DNA of 64,000 nucleotides from Deinococcus alpinitundrae (lineage in GTDB: Bacteria > Deinococcota > Deinococci > Deinococcales > Deinococcaceae): assembly GCF_009982895.1 (NCBI RefSeq), contig NZ_WXZL01000011.1, positions 62,001-126,000 on the forward strand, given 5' to 3'. The notes below the pieces were generated by a model. That model was not told the origin of the DNA. It did no database searches and saw only the letters and a program-made list of their open reading frames with translations. The position numbers and the translations under genes are program-made. This document shows positions 1-8,868 of the stretch, piece after piece (the first letter of the stretch is position 1; each line of letters starts with the position of its first letter).

Positions 1-473
<473 letters not shown>

Positions 474-529
474 CTAGGAGCCCTGCCCTTATCGTTCCCG
501 CCGCGCCGTTATCGTTAACGCTGCGCTGG

Positions 530-618
530 GGGGTATGGAGAGCACCGTTGCCGTGATGAGGGCCGGTTGCTGCGCCGATCAATGAGCCATGTCTCTCGGG
601 CGCTCTGGATAAGAGTGT
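530..618 (-). ncRNA. SAM-I (S-box) riboswitch
   Basis: Read on the minus strand, the segment starts CTCTTATCCAGAG (P1 plus the conserved UUAUC-AGAG core), continues with a GAGAGACATGGCTC hairpin arm and ATTGATCGGC, then GCAACCGGCC, and ends GGCAACGGTGCTCTCC. These match the S-box core order (CUUAUC-AGAG, the GGA-type arm, UGA-GCC, GCAACC, GGUGCUAAUUCC) with tolerable substitutions. It sits about 145 nt upstream of a methionine-biosynthesis gene, the usual location, and should lower metY expression when SAM is plentiful. Confidence 0.88.
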
Positions 619-677
619 TCTCGCCGCCGGGCAATCTGCACGAAGTCAGGGCTGCCGGGTGGTCAGGAACGTCGGGC

Positions 678-706
678 ATCTTAGCGTGTGGGGGCGGAGG
701 GGTCAA
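678..706 (-). promoter_or_regulatory. Sigma-A-type promoter of the metY riboswitch transcript
   Basis: Minus strand: TTGACC (706-701), a spacer of exactly 17 nt, then TAAGAT (683-678). Transcription would start near 671, giving a ~285-nt leader that contains the SAM-I aptamer. Confidence 0.65.
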
Positions 707-727
707 CCGGGCGGAAGAATCCACTCT

Positions 728-1099
728 TCAGGCGACGCGTGCCCGTTGTGCCCGGCCCGCGATCGCCTCGCCCAGGCCGATGGCCCCGACGCCCAGCAGC
801 AGGTGAAACACCTGAATAACCCAGTGCAGGTCGCCGGGCAGCATCTTGAGCTGCGAGCTGCCGACGCCCGGCACGACCAGGCTCCAGATGATGGCCAGGA
901 TGAGCAGCCCCGGAGAGACGCGCTGCCCGAAGCCGAGGACGGCCATCAGCAACAGGGCGATGGACACCAGATACCCCAGCCCCTGGTGGGCGCTCAGCAG
1001 GCCGTAGCCGCTGCCACTCCAGAAGGTCAGACCCAGGCCCAGGGCGACGAGACCGGCGATGCGAATGATCCAGCGGAGAATGGGGATGGCAGTGTTCAT
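728..1099 (-). CDS. Small polytopic membrane protein, unknown function
   Basis: A 123-residue, strongly hydrophobic protein with about four membrane segments: residues ~10-30, ~42-60, ~64-82 and ~95-115. It ends in a short basic tail (GRAQRARVA). The ATG at 1099 has a good AGGAG ribosome site. No catalytic motif is visible and I do not recognise the family. It is divergent from nothing nearby and probably monocistronic. Confidence 0.75.
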   Translation of the reverse strand: MNTAIPILRWIIRIAGLVALGLGLTFWSGSGYGLLSAHQGLGYLVSIALLLMAVLGFGQRVSPGLLILAIIWSLVVPGVGSSQLKMLPGDLHWVIQVFHLLLGVGAIGLGEAIAGRAQRARVA

Positions 1100-1445
1100 G
1101 ACGGACTCCTGTGGGGACGGGGGATTTGAAGTGCAGAGGCGGGAAAACCGGACTCATGGTAAGCGCTCGCCGCCGGGGAAATCAGGGACGTTCGCTGCCC
1201 TGCGAGGAGACGTCGGGCCCGCCGGGCGGACCTACCGCGCAGCTCGGTGGATAGACCGCGCCGCTGGAATGGGTGTCTCAGCCATGTAGGCGCGCTTGGG
1301 CAGGGTCTGTTCGGATGGGTAGGGAAGCCGATTCGCATTCTCCTCGTCTGGAAGGATGTTCTACTTTTCCTCTCGTTCCTAGACCCGCCTGCCCGCTGAG
1401 TCAGATGAAACCGGTGTCCAGAGACGAGTTTTATCGGCGTCGGGA
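1100..1445. other. Intergenic region, nothing recognised
   Basis: About 345 bases between two minus-strand genes. I see no convincing hairpin, RNA or small gene. Open frames here have no ribosome site or recognisable product. Confidence 0.5.
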
Positions 1446-2069
1446 TCAGAAGCGGTACTTGACGCCCAGCAGCGCCTTGAACACCGTGCCGGGGCGCTCC
1501 GGAGCGGCTTGACTCACCGCCTTGGCAGTGCCGAGGTACTGATCCAGGCCCAGTTCGGCAATGAAGCTGAAGGCATTGGTGAGCAGGTAGCCGACCTGTG
1601 CGCCCACGCCCAGACCCAGCGCGCCAGCGTTTGCTTCGTTGCTCGGGTCGCCGGAACCGTCTGGGCGCAGGATAAGTTGCCCGTAGCGCGGCCCGCCGTA
1701 GACACTGGTCGCCACGCCCGGCACCGGCTGGCCGAAATTGTAGGTGGCGTCCAGGCCGTAGGTGAGCAGGGTCAGGTGCGCCTGCTGCCCGCCGACCGGT
1801 GATGGGTCGCTGCCGCTGCGCCCCAGGCTCAGGCGCACGCCGAGCGGCCCCAGCAGATCGGCGCGGCTGACCGTGACCTGAATGCTGCCGCCCGCCGCGT
1901 AGCCCCCGGTCAGGCCAACCTCGACCGTGCTCAGAAACGGCGAACTGAAAGCGGCACCGGGCGAGGCAAACGGCTGGGCAGTGTCGGGTGGGGTGCTGAC
2001 TGGCTGGGCGCTGGCGGCAGCCGCGAGGCTGAGGGCAACCAGCGTCAGCGACGAGCGGACGGCGTGCAT
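1446..2069 (-). CDS. Secreted/outer-membrane beta-barrel-like protein
   Basis: A 207-residue protein with a classic signal peptide (MHAVRSSLTLVALSLAAAASA-Q) followed by alternating hydrophobic/polar beta-strand segments (VEVGLTGGYAAGGSIQVTV, ALGLGVGAQVGYLLT) and a C-terminal aromatic residue (LLGVKYRF*). Such an end is typical of outer-membrane barrels recognised by BamA. The in-frame GTG further upstream at 2129 has no ribosome site and would bury the signal peptide, so the ATG at 2069 is preferred. Role in the diderm Deinococcus envelope is inferred. Confidence 0.65.
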   Translation of the reverse strand: MHAVRSSLTLVALSLAAAASAQPVSTPPDTAQPFASPGAAFSSPFLSTVEVGLTGGYAAGGSIQVTVSRADLLGPLGVRLSLGRSGSDPSPVGGQQAHLTLLTYGLDATYNFGQPVPGVATSVYGGPRYGQLILRPDGSGDPSNEANAGALGLGVGAQVGYLLTNAFSFIAELGLDQYLGTAKAVSQAAPERPGTVFKALLGVKYRF

Positions 2070-2330
2070 ACCGCTACCCTGGCCCACCTGCCGAGCGCCG
2101 TGCTGAAAACAGGCTGAGGTGGTCTTCACAGTCCGGGGCGCCGCGCTGCTGGCAGCCTGTTTCGGCAGGGGGAGTTTTGACAGGTCTTTGACGCCCCCTC
2201 TCTACGCTCCGGGGCAAAGTGCTCCCGCCCGATCAGGGAGCAGGCTGCACAGGGCCGGGGGAAAGCGTTTGGACGAGGAGGGTGGGGCAACGGGCGAGGA
2301 GCACAGAAGAGCCGCAGGCTTCAAAGGGGA
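2070..2330. other. Divergent intergenic region
   Basis: Separates the beta-barrel gene from the decayed protease gene. A TTGACA hexamer at 2177-2182 is present, but its best downstream -10 candidate is 20 nt away, so no promoter is called. An AAAGGGGA ribosome site precedes the 2331 start. Confidence 0.4.
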
Positions 2331-2811
2331 ATGATGAAACATCCATTTGCCGTAGTCGCCGTAGTCTTTTTGCTGAGCGCCGTGCTGGTGGGCTGCTCCA
2401 AGGGAAGTGTCACTCCCGAACCGCCGCCGGGCGACACGTCGCTGTTCACGGCGGCCAACGCCTGGCCGGGCAGCGTGCCGGACGACGCCACCCTGCTGGC
2501 GCAAGACGAGTTCGCGGTCAAAGTCAAGAGTGGGGCGCTGCAACTGGTCAGCGCCCAAGACTTGGCTGGACAGGAAAAGCAGTGGCGCGACCAGTACGCT
2601 CGGGATCAGGCGTTTCTGAACGCCATTCCCCTGGACCAGCGCAGCCCCGATGTGGACGCGCTGCTGAGCGAGACGCCCGATCTGCCGCAGACGCCCGGCG
2701 GCGACTACATCATCACCGTGTCCAACAACGACGGCACCACCTTCAACACCATCACTCTGGGCAAGCAGAGCCGGATGCGCCAGATTGTCGAAACCTACAA
2801 GCAGGCCAGTA

Positions 2812-3726
2812 AAGTGCGTTTTGAAACTCGCTCTAGTGGGATTCAAAACGCTGCTAAACGGCGGACCATCAGGCGAATCATGACTTGGTAGACGAGGTTC
2901 TCCGATGTCGCGGGGAGTGCTTCAAAGCCCCGACTCATTCGTCTGGATTTCCCTCACCAAGCGAAGGTGCGCTTAACAATCCAGCGCCGCTTCAGCATGA
3001 CGAAGCCAACTGGTTTTTCAATCACGGGTGCAGGTTGCCCTTTCTCCACCCAGGTCCAGAGGTTTCCAGACCAGGGGTGCTTGACGATCTCTACCGTCCA
3101 TCCCATGACCTGCTTGACTGCGGCGATCAGCTTTCCGGTATAGCCTGCGTCTGCCCACACGTGCTGCATAGGAGGAAACACATTCCGCACCTTATCAAAC
3201 AGGAGGACCGCGCCAGCGCAGTCCTGAATGTCCGCTTCGTGGACCACGACACCCATCACCAACCCCAAGGTATCGACGAGCACGTGACGTTTGCGACCGC
3301 TGACCTTCTTGCCGCCGTCGTCGCCTCGAGAACCACCGGCCTCGGTGGTCCGCACTGATTGGCGATCAATGATGGCCGCGCTTGGCGTGGGATCACGACC
3401 CAGCGCCACACGGACCCGTTCTCGCAAGGTCGTATGGCGTTGTTCCCACCGCCCAGCAATACGCCAGTTCCGGTGATATCCATAAACCGTTTCCCAGGGT
3501 GGAAGATCATGTGGCATCAGTCGCCAAGCATTCCCTCCCCGCAGAACATAGAACATCCCATCCAAAATGTCGCGGAGCGACCACATTCGCGGTCGCCCTG
3601 TTTGGCATGGCTGCGGTAAGAGGGGTTCCGGCACGGCCCATTCCTCATCGCTCAAATCACTGCTGTACGTCCGGCGCGTCATTCATCAGCCTACAGCCGC
3701 ATCCTCTGGACTTTCAAAACGCACTT
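2812..3726 (-). mobile_element. IS5-family insertion sequence (degenerate copy)
   Basis: A 915-bp element with perfect 15-bp terminal inverted repeats: AAGTGCGTTTTGAAA at 2812-2826 and TTTCAAAACGCACTT at 3712-3726. It is flanked by a TA duplication (2810-2811 and 3727-3728). It carries one transposase frame on the minus strand. Ends and target duplication are directly visible; the family comes from the transposase. Confidence 0.85.
2843..3682 (-). pseudogene. IS5-family transposase, inactivated
   Basis: DDE transposase resembling the IS427/IS1031 groups: RTYSSDLSDEEW start, GNAWRLMPHDLPPWETVYGYHRNW, first catalytic Asp in AIIDRQSVRT, second in VWADAGYTG. The family's third catalytic position (RWxVERTFAW) reads RWIVKRTFAW, so Glu is replaced by Lys. 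The codon after FAW is TGA (2954-2956). Beyond it the same frame continues GKSRRMSRGFEALPATSEN...LMVRRLAAF to a stop at 2843, so the full-length product would be 279 residues. Loss of the catalytic Glu and the premature stop make this copy immobile unless helped in trans. Confidence 0.85.
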
Positions 3727-5939
3727 TAGCGCCGACAACGCGCTCGCGACTTACCAGGCCGCCTACGACGCCTCGCCAGTGGACATTCAGCGCCGGGCCG
3801 CTGCGCCGGGCAGCCTGAGCGGCAAGTCGGTCGGCGAGGTGACCGACGCGCTCGACAGCCTGGACGATCTGCTCGCCAGTGTCGAGAACCTCGACAACAC
3901 CCGCCTGGAGCTGCATGAACCTCGGCGGGATCGGGGCCCAGACGCTGACGCCGCAGGCCGGATCGGGACCTGGCAACGGCGTGGACACGGCGGGCACCTG
4001 CACGCCTTCGGCCAGCGGCATCACCAGCAACTTCTGGTGGCCCCAGAAGCGCTTCACCACGCCCATCAAGCAGCAGGGCATGCGCTGGGGCTTTGCCGCC
4101 GTCGCCGGCCTCGAAAGCCGCGAACTGGTCGTCAATGGCTAGACGCTCAACCTCAGCGAGCAGTACCTGGTCAACAAGAACAAGCGTAACTACGATCCCA
4201 GCGATTTCTGGGACGGCTACAGCGCCGAGTCGGCCCTCCAGAACATGCTCAGCCACAACGACAAGGTGCCGGGCGAGGGAGCCTGGACCTACAATCAGGC
4301 CTACGGCCGGCCCAGCACCGCCTTCGATTCGGGCGTGGCCGGAACCGCCGCCTCGTACGCCAATCCCTGCTCCAACTACAGCGGCTACTGCTCCAAGACG
4401 CCCCACGAAAGCCCACGCTACTGCACCACCGTGCCGATTCTGGGTACCTTTTGCGGATACTACACCGTCAACAATGTGGGGGGCGGCGTGGTCGGCAGCA
4501 CCACCGTCTGGCACAACCTCTGGTCCGGCTCCTCGGCCCACAACCGCCGCAACCACTTTCCGGTCAATACCCTGCGGGCGCTGCTCGCCAACGGTCAGCC
4601 GCTGCTGGCCTCGTTCGGCGTCTACAAGGGCTGGGACAGTGCCGGGGCGACCGGCGGTTTCGTGACCAACTTCAGCAAAACCGGCGGGCGCCGCGGCCAC
4701 GTCGTGCTGATGACCGGCTACATCTCGAACGCCCGGCTGGCCCAGCGCCTGCCCAATGCTCCTGCAGGATCGGGCGGCGGCTACTTCATTATCAAGAATT
4801 CCTGGGGTTGCGGCGCGGGTGACGCCGGGTACTACTACCTGCCGGTGGACTACGTCACCAAGTACTTCTCCGATCTCTCGCGGCTCAACATGCCCTCCAC
4901 CCGATCGGCCAAGTGGAACACCGAGGTCGTGCAGGGCGGCGGCAGCAGCGGCCCGCAGGTCAGCCTCACCGCGCCGATCAGCTTTTCCGGCGGCATTCAG
5001 TTTCCCGTCTACTTCAACTTCCAGAAGCCCAAGACCTTCACCGCCCGCGTGGCCGACCAGACCGACGGCCAGAACTGCTGCTCAAGCAGTGTGGTGTAGA
5101 CCTCTTCCAAACTCGGGCAAGTTGGAACTGGCAGCAGCGTCAATCTGAACCTGGCGGCCAGCGGTGCGAACGACACAATCACCGTTTCGGCCAAGGACTC
5201 AGACGGCAACCCCGGCCAGCTCAGCCTCACGGTGTATGACGGCGGCTACCCGCTGCTGACCCTGCTCTATCCGACGCCCGGTCGACCCTGCCGCTCAAGA
5301 CGCCCACCCAACTTCAGGCCTCGGCAGTGCAGTTCCTGGGCGGCCAGGGCAACGACCAGGCCATCGACTGCGCGCCGACCATCTGAACCAGCAGCAACAG
5401 CACCGAAGGCCCCTGGATAGCCTGCTCGCCCAGCGTCAGCTTCGCCACGTCCGGTCCGCGCACCCTGACGGCCAAGCTGACCTACGATGGCCGCACCGAC
5501 ACCAAGTCGGTGGCGATCATGGTGGCGCAGGCTCCGGCTCCGCCCACCCCCAAGGTGTCAGTGAAAATCACCGCGCCCACCTTGCCCTACAGCGTCAGGA
5601 CCTACGCTTCCAGCGCGATTGTCAATTTTGCCGGATCGGTGACGCTCGACAATGTCTCGGCGTCGTGTGCCACGCTGGTGTGGAAAGCGGTGAGCACCGC
5701 CCACACCTACACCGCCACCGGCTGCGCTCCCAAGATCGATATGGCGATCGGGACGTATACCGTGACCGCCACTTACACCAACGGTGCGGCCCAGGGATCG
5801 GCCAGCGGGACGGTGGCGGTGATTCAGGCCGTGATCGGCTGATGGCCAGGGAGGACTGGGCGTGCTCTCGGCTCAGGCCTCCATCCTCCCCACGGCCTGC
5901 CCGGTCGAGAAAGCGCTTCTTCTTTGGCGAATACTTTCA

Positions 5940-5980
5940 ACGCAAGCAGCACCTGGGAAGTATCCAGGTGCTGCTTGCGT
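5940..5980. terminator. 17-bp perfect hairpin between convergent genes
   Basis: Arms 5940-5956 (ACGCAAGCAGCACCTGG) and 5964-5980 are perfectly complementary with a 7-nt loop. There is no T tract on either strand. It lies between the protease pseudogene and the convergent oxidoreductase gene, so a bidirectional terminator is the likeliest role. It could also be a palindromic repeat element. Confidence 0.6.
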
Positions 5981-6079
5981 CTGTTCCCGGCAGCTTGTAT
6001 GACCGAGTCACCTGCAGCCATCAGCCGGTTTCTGAATCGCCCTCGGTGGAGGGTGCCTGGACTGATGCTGCTGGCCGCT

Positions 6080-7099
6080 TTACAGTCTGACCACCATCTT
6101 GCCAGTGTTCTGGCCGTTGAGCAGGCCCATGAAGGCCCCCGGCGTGTTCTCAATGCCTTCGACGACGGTCTCGTCGTGGTGCAGTTCGCCAGACGCGATC
6201 CAGCCGCCGACCTCCTGCACGAACGCCCCGAACAGGTGGCTATAGCTGCCGACGATAAAGCTTTTGAGCGTCAATTGCTTGCCGATGGCCAACGCCAGGT
6301 TGCGCGGGCCGCTCACCGGCTGAGCCGCGTTGTACTGGCTGATGGCCCCGCACAGCGCCGCGCGTCCGAAGGTGTTGAAGCTGCTCAGGGCCGCTTCCAG
6401 ATGCTCGCCGCCCACGTTGTCGAAGTACACGTCGATGCCGTTCGGCGCGGCCTCGCGCAGCTGCCTGAGCACCGGAGCGTCTTTGTAGTCGAAGGCGGCG
6501 TCAAAGCCCAGTGCGCCGGTCAGGTGCGCCACCTTCTCCGGCGATCCGGCGCTGCCGATGACCCGCCCGGCCCCCTTAAGCCGGGCGATCTGACCTGCGG
6601 CGCTGCCCACCGCGCCCGCCGCGCCCGATACGAACACCACGTCACCCGGCTTGAAGGCGGCAACCTCCAGCAGCCCGGCGTAGGCGGTCAGGCCCGGCAT
6701 GCCCAGAACACCCAGATAGGCGCTGGGTGAGACACCGGCCTGCACGTCGAGCTTGCGCGCCGCCTGAGCGGGCAGCAGCGCGTGGGTGCGCCAGCCCCGG
6801 TCGTGCAGCACCAGATCGCCCACCTTGAGGTCGTCTGCGCCCGAGGCCAGCACCTCGCCCACCGCGCCGCCAGTCATGGTTTCGTTCAGTGCGAAGGGCG
6901 GGGTGTACGACTTGACGTCGTTCATGCGGCCGCGCATGTAGGGATCGACCGTCAGGTAAAGGTTGCGCACCAGCACCTCACCGCTCTCCGGCTGACCGAG
7001 TTCGTTCTCGATGAGCGCGAAGTCGCTGTCTTTCGGTGCACCCTGGGGACGGGCGGCCAGTTGAATCTCGCGAGAAATGGTGCGCTGGATAGAAGTCAT
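6080..7099 (-). CDS. NADP-dependent zinc-independent MDR oxidoreductase (CurA/LTB4DH type)
   Basis: A 339-residue member of the medium-chain dehydrogenase/reductase superfamily, quinone/leukotriene-B4 dehydrogenase branch. It reduces the C=C bond of enals or enones with NADPH. Visible marks are LTVDPYMRGRM, VGDLVLHDRGWRTH, GMPGLTAYAGL, the Rossmann segment VFVSGAAGAVGSAAGQIARLKG, GSAGSPEKV, YFDNVGGEHLEA, GAISQYN and the C-terminal NGQNTGKMVVRL. The zinc ligands of alcohol dehydrogenases are absent. The ATG at 7099 (MTSIQRTIS) is preferred to the GTG 21 nt upstream because family proteins begin close to this point. Substrate unknown. Confidence 0.85.
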   Translation of the reverse strand: MTSIQRTISREIQLAARPQGAPKDSDFALIENELGQPESGEVLVRNLYLTVDPYMRGRMNDVKSYTPPFALNETMTGGAVGEVLASGADDLKVGDLVLHDRGWRTHALLPAQAARKLDVQAGVSPSAYLGVLGMPGLTAYAGLLEVAAFKPGDVVFVSGAAGAVGSAAGQIARLKGAGRVIGSAGSPEKVAHLTGALGFDAAFDYKDAPVLRQLREAAPNGIDVYFDNVGGEHLEAALSSFNTFGRAALCGAISQYNAAQPVSGPRNLALAIGKQLTLKSFIVGSYSHLFGAFVQEVGGWIASGELHHDETVVEGIENTPGAFMGLLNGQNTGKMVVRL

Positions 7100-7251
7100 G
7101 CCGGTATTGGGCCGCCCCACTGTCCGCTCAACTGTGAATTAGGCTACGGTTTGAAGTGTCGGGCTGCTCGGTTTCTGGATGGCCCCACCCGCCCGAACGG
7201 TATTGGCAGGCCCCGGCGGTTCACTGCAGCAGAATGCCGTCCCGGTTGCGC

Positions 7252-7587
7252 TCAGGGCACGAGTTCGGGACCTTTCCACTCGCGTTTGTTACGCTCGACT
7301 ACCTTGCGCGGGCTGTTCATCACCTGAATAGCGTAGCGAAGGGCCAGCGCCACCGGGAGGCTGCCCGCTGCGACAGCGGCCCACCACGCCGCCGAGTACA
7401 GTTCCAGCAGCATCAGCCAGATGCAGACGAGGACTGCGCCGTGAAGAAGGAGGCTCAAGCTGCCGCGCAGAATCCACCGCCGGGAAAGGAGGTAGGGGGC
7501 GTCGCGGTAGTGCAGTCGGCGGGCGCTGACCGAGAGCAGTAAGCTGATCAGCGCCAGCAACAGCAGGTCGGCCGTCAGCGGCAACAT
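7252..7587 (-). CDS. Small membrane protein, unknown function
   Basis: 111 residues with about three hydrophobic segments (MLPLTADLLLLALISLLLSV; GSLSLLLHGAVLVCIWLMLL; AAWWAAVAAGSLPVALAL) and a charged C-terminus (RKVVERNKREWKGPELVP). The ATG at 7587 has an AGGAG ribosome site. The gene lies divergently from dinB. No family recognised. Confidence 0.65.
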   Translation of the reverse strand: MLPLTADLLLLALISLLLSVSARRLHYRDAPYLLSRRWILRGSLSLLLHGAVLVCIWLMLLELYSAAWWAAVAAGSLPVALALRYAIQVMNSPRKVVERNKREWKGPELVP

Positions 7588-7761
7588 GAATGCTCCTGGG
7601 CAGCTCGGTCAGGCGGTGTTCGGTTGTCCATAGTGGACTTTATCTCAAACTTCCGCGCTCAACTTGAATCTCTGGCTACGAGATGGCCTTCCTGTGCCTG
7701 GGTTCCTCTACTCGGATCGGCTGCCTTGCGGCCCGTCCGGGCCAAGCGCCATCATGGCGGT

Positions 7762-8814
7762 GTGCGGCGGATCGTTCACATCGACATGGACGCCTTCTAC
7801 GCCAGCGTCGAGGTGCGCGATCAGCCGAGCCTAAGCGGCCAGGCCGTCGCGGTGGCGCACCAGAGCAGGCGCGGCGTGGTGTTGACTGCCAGCTACGAGG
7901 CCCGCGCCTACGGCGTCCGTAGCGCCATGCCCACCAGCCTGGCCCTGCAAAAATGCCCACACCTGCTCCTTGTTCCGCCCCGGATGGACGTGTACAAGCA
8001 GGTATCGGACCTCATCCGGGCAGTGTTCTTGCGCTACACCCATCTGGTTGAGCCGCTCTCGCTCGACGAGGCGTATCTGGACGTGAGCCAGCACCCCTCC
8101 GGCACCCGCATCGCTCAGGCGATCAAGGCCGACATCCGGCGCGAAATCGGTCTCAGCGCTTCCGCCGGGGTCAGCTTCAACAAGTTTCTGGCCAAGCTCG
8201 CCTCCGACATGCACAAGCCGGATGGCCTGACGGTGATCCGCCCCGAGGAGGCGCACGCCCTGATCGCGGGGTTGCCGGTGGAGGCCTTCCACGGGGTCGG
8301 CCCGGCCACGCGCGGGAGGATGCACGACCGCCAGCTCTTTACCGGGGCCGACCTCAGGCGTCAGTCGCTGGCTGACCTGACCCGCTGGTTCGGCGCGCAG
8401 GGCGCACACTTTCACCGGATCAGCCACGGCATTGACGAGCGCGCCGTCAATCCGGACCGGGAGCGCCGAAGCGTGGGCGTGGAGCGCACCTTCGAGGACG
8501 ACTTGACGCGCTTCGCCGAGGTGCAGGCCGCCCTGCCGGGGCTGATCGAACTGCTGACGCCGCGCCTGACGCGTGCCGAGTACCGGGGGCGCAGCCTGGT
8601 GCTGAAAGTCAAGTTCGCGAACCGCATGATCCTGACCCGCCGCCTGACCAGCCCCGAGCCACTGATTGACCTGGTAAGATTGCTGCCCCTGGCCCGCCAA
8701 TTGCTGACGCCGGAACTGCTCTCTGGACGCCCGGTGCGGCTGCTGGGCCTCAGCGTTCACAACCAGCCCGCCGCGCCCGCGTCCGGGGCGCAGCCGCCAC
8801 TGTTCGGGCCGTAA
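7762..8814 (+). CDS. dinB: DNA polymerase IV (Y-family translesion polymerase)
   Basis: 350 residues from the GTG at 7762: VRRIVHIDMDAFYASVEVRD. The catalytic site is visible as DMDAFYASVE (first Asp) and PLSLDEAYLDV (Asp-Glu pair), with SASAGVSFNKFLAKLASDMHKPDG, the helix-hairpin-helix GLPVEAFHGVGPAT and a little-finger domain with SVGVERTFEDDL. It inserts opposite damaged bases at low fidelity. The open frame extends 46 codons upstream, but that extension is unlike any Pol IV N-terminus. The C-terminus ends ...QPPLFGP; this resembles the family's clamp-binding QLxLF peptide, although the glutamine spacing is imperfect. No ribosome site precedes 7762, so the exact start is uncertain. Confidence 0.9.
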   Translation: MRRIVHIDMDAFYASVEVRDQPSLSGQAVAVAHQSRRGVVLTASYEARAYGVRSAMPTSLALQKCPHLLLVPPRMDVYKQVSDLIRAVFLRYTHLVEPLSLDEAYLDVSQHPSGTRIAQAIKADIRREIGLSASAGVSFNKFLAKLASDMHKPDGLTVIRPEEAHALIAGLPVEAFHGVGPATRGRMHDRQLFTGADLRRQSLADLTRWFGAQGAHFHRISHGIDERAVNPDRERRSVGVERTFEDDLTRFAEVQAALPGLIELLTPRLTRAEYRGRSLVLKVKFANRMILTRRLTSPEPLIDLVRLLPLARQLLTPELLSGRPVRLLGLSVHNQPAAPASGAQPPLFGP

Positions 8815-8823
8815 AAGACTGGG

Positions 8824-8853
8824 GCGGGGGCTGAAGTGGGCCTTTGCCCCCGC
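8824..8853. terminator. GC hairpin between convergent dinB and flotillin genes
   Basis: GCGGGGGC (8824-8831) pairs with GCCCCCGC (8846-8853) across a 14-nt loop. There is no long T tract. Position between two converging genes suggests a bidirectional terminator. Confidence 0.5.
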
Positions 8854-8868
8854 TCACCCGCCTTTTCG

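Larger units (their letters stand above)
2331..5842 (+). pseudogene. Papain-like (C1A) cysteine protease lipoprotein, interrupted and decayed
   Basis: Lipoprotein signal MMKHPFAVVAVVFLLSAVLVGCS, a helical prodomain-like region, then papain-type elements: TPIKQQG...WGFAAVAGLES, LSEQYL, RRGHVVLMTGY (His) and IIKNSWGCGAGDAGYYYLP (Asn), followed by Ig-like beta domains to 5842. It is broken by an IS insertion at 2812-3726, a frameshift near 3910, an in-frame TAG at 4140, a TAG at 5097, a frameshift near 5283 and a TGA at 5384. The expected catalytic Cys before Trp is Arg (QGMRWGF) and the usual CGSC spacing is shortened. Removing the IS and one TA copy restores the frame (KQAS-SADNALATYQ), so the IS landed in a once-continuous gene. 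Non-functional with high confidence. Confidence 0.85.

Noticed and set aside
2177..2208. TTGACA...TACGCT as promoter of the protease pseudogene
   Set aside because: Spacer is 20 nt, too long for a sigma-A promoter.
7626..7638. GTCCATAGTGGAC palindrome upstream of dinB as a LexA or RDRM operator
   Set aside because: Only 5-bp arms, no match to TTAYG...CRTAA, and no promoter boxes around it.
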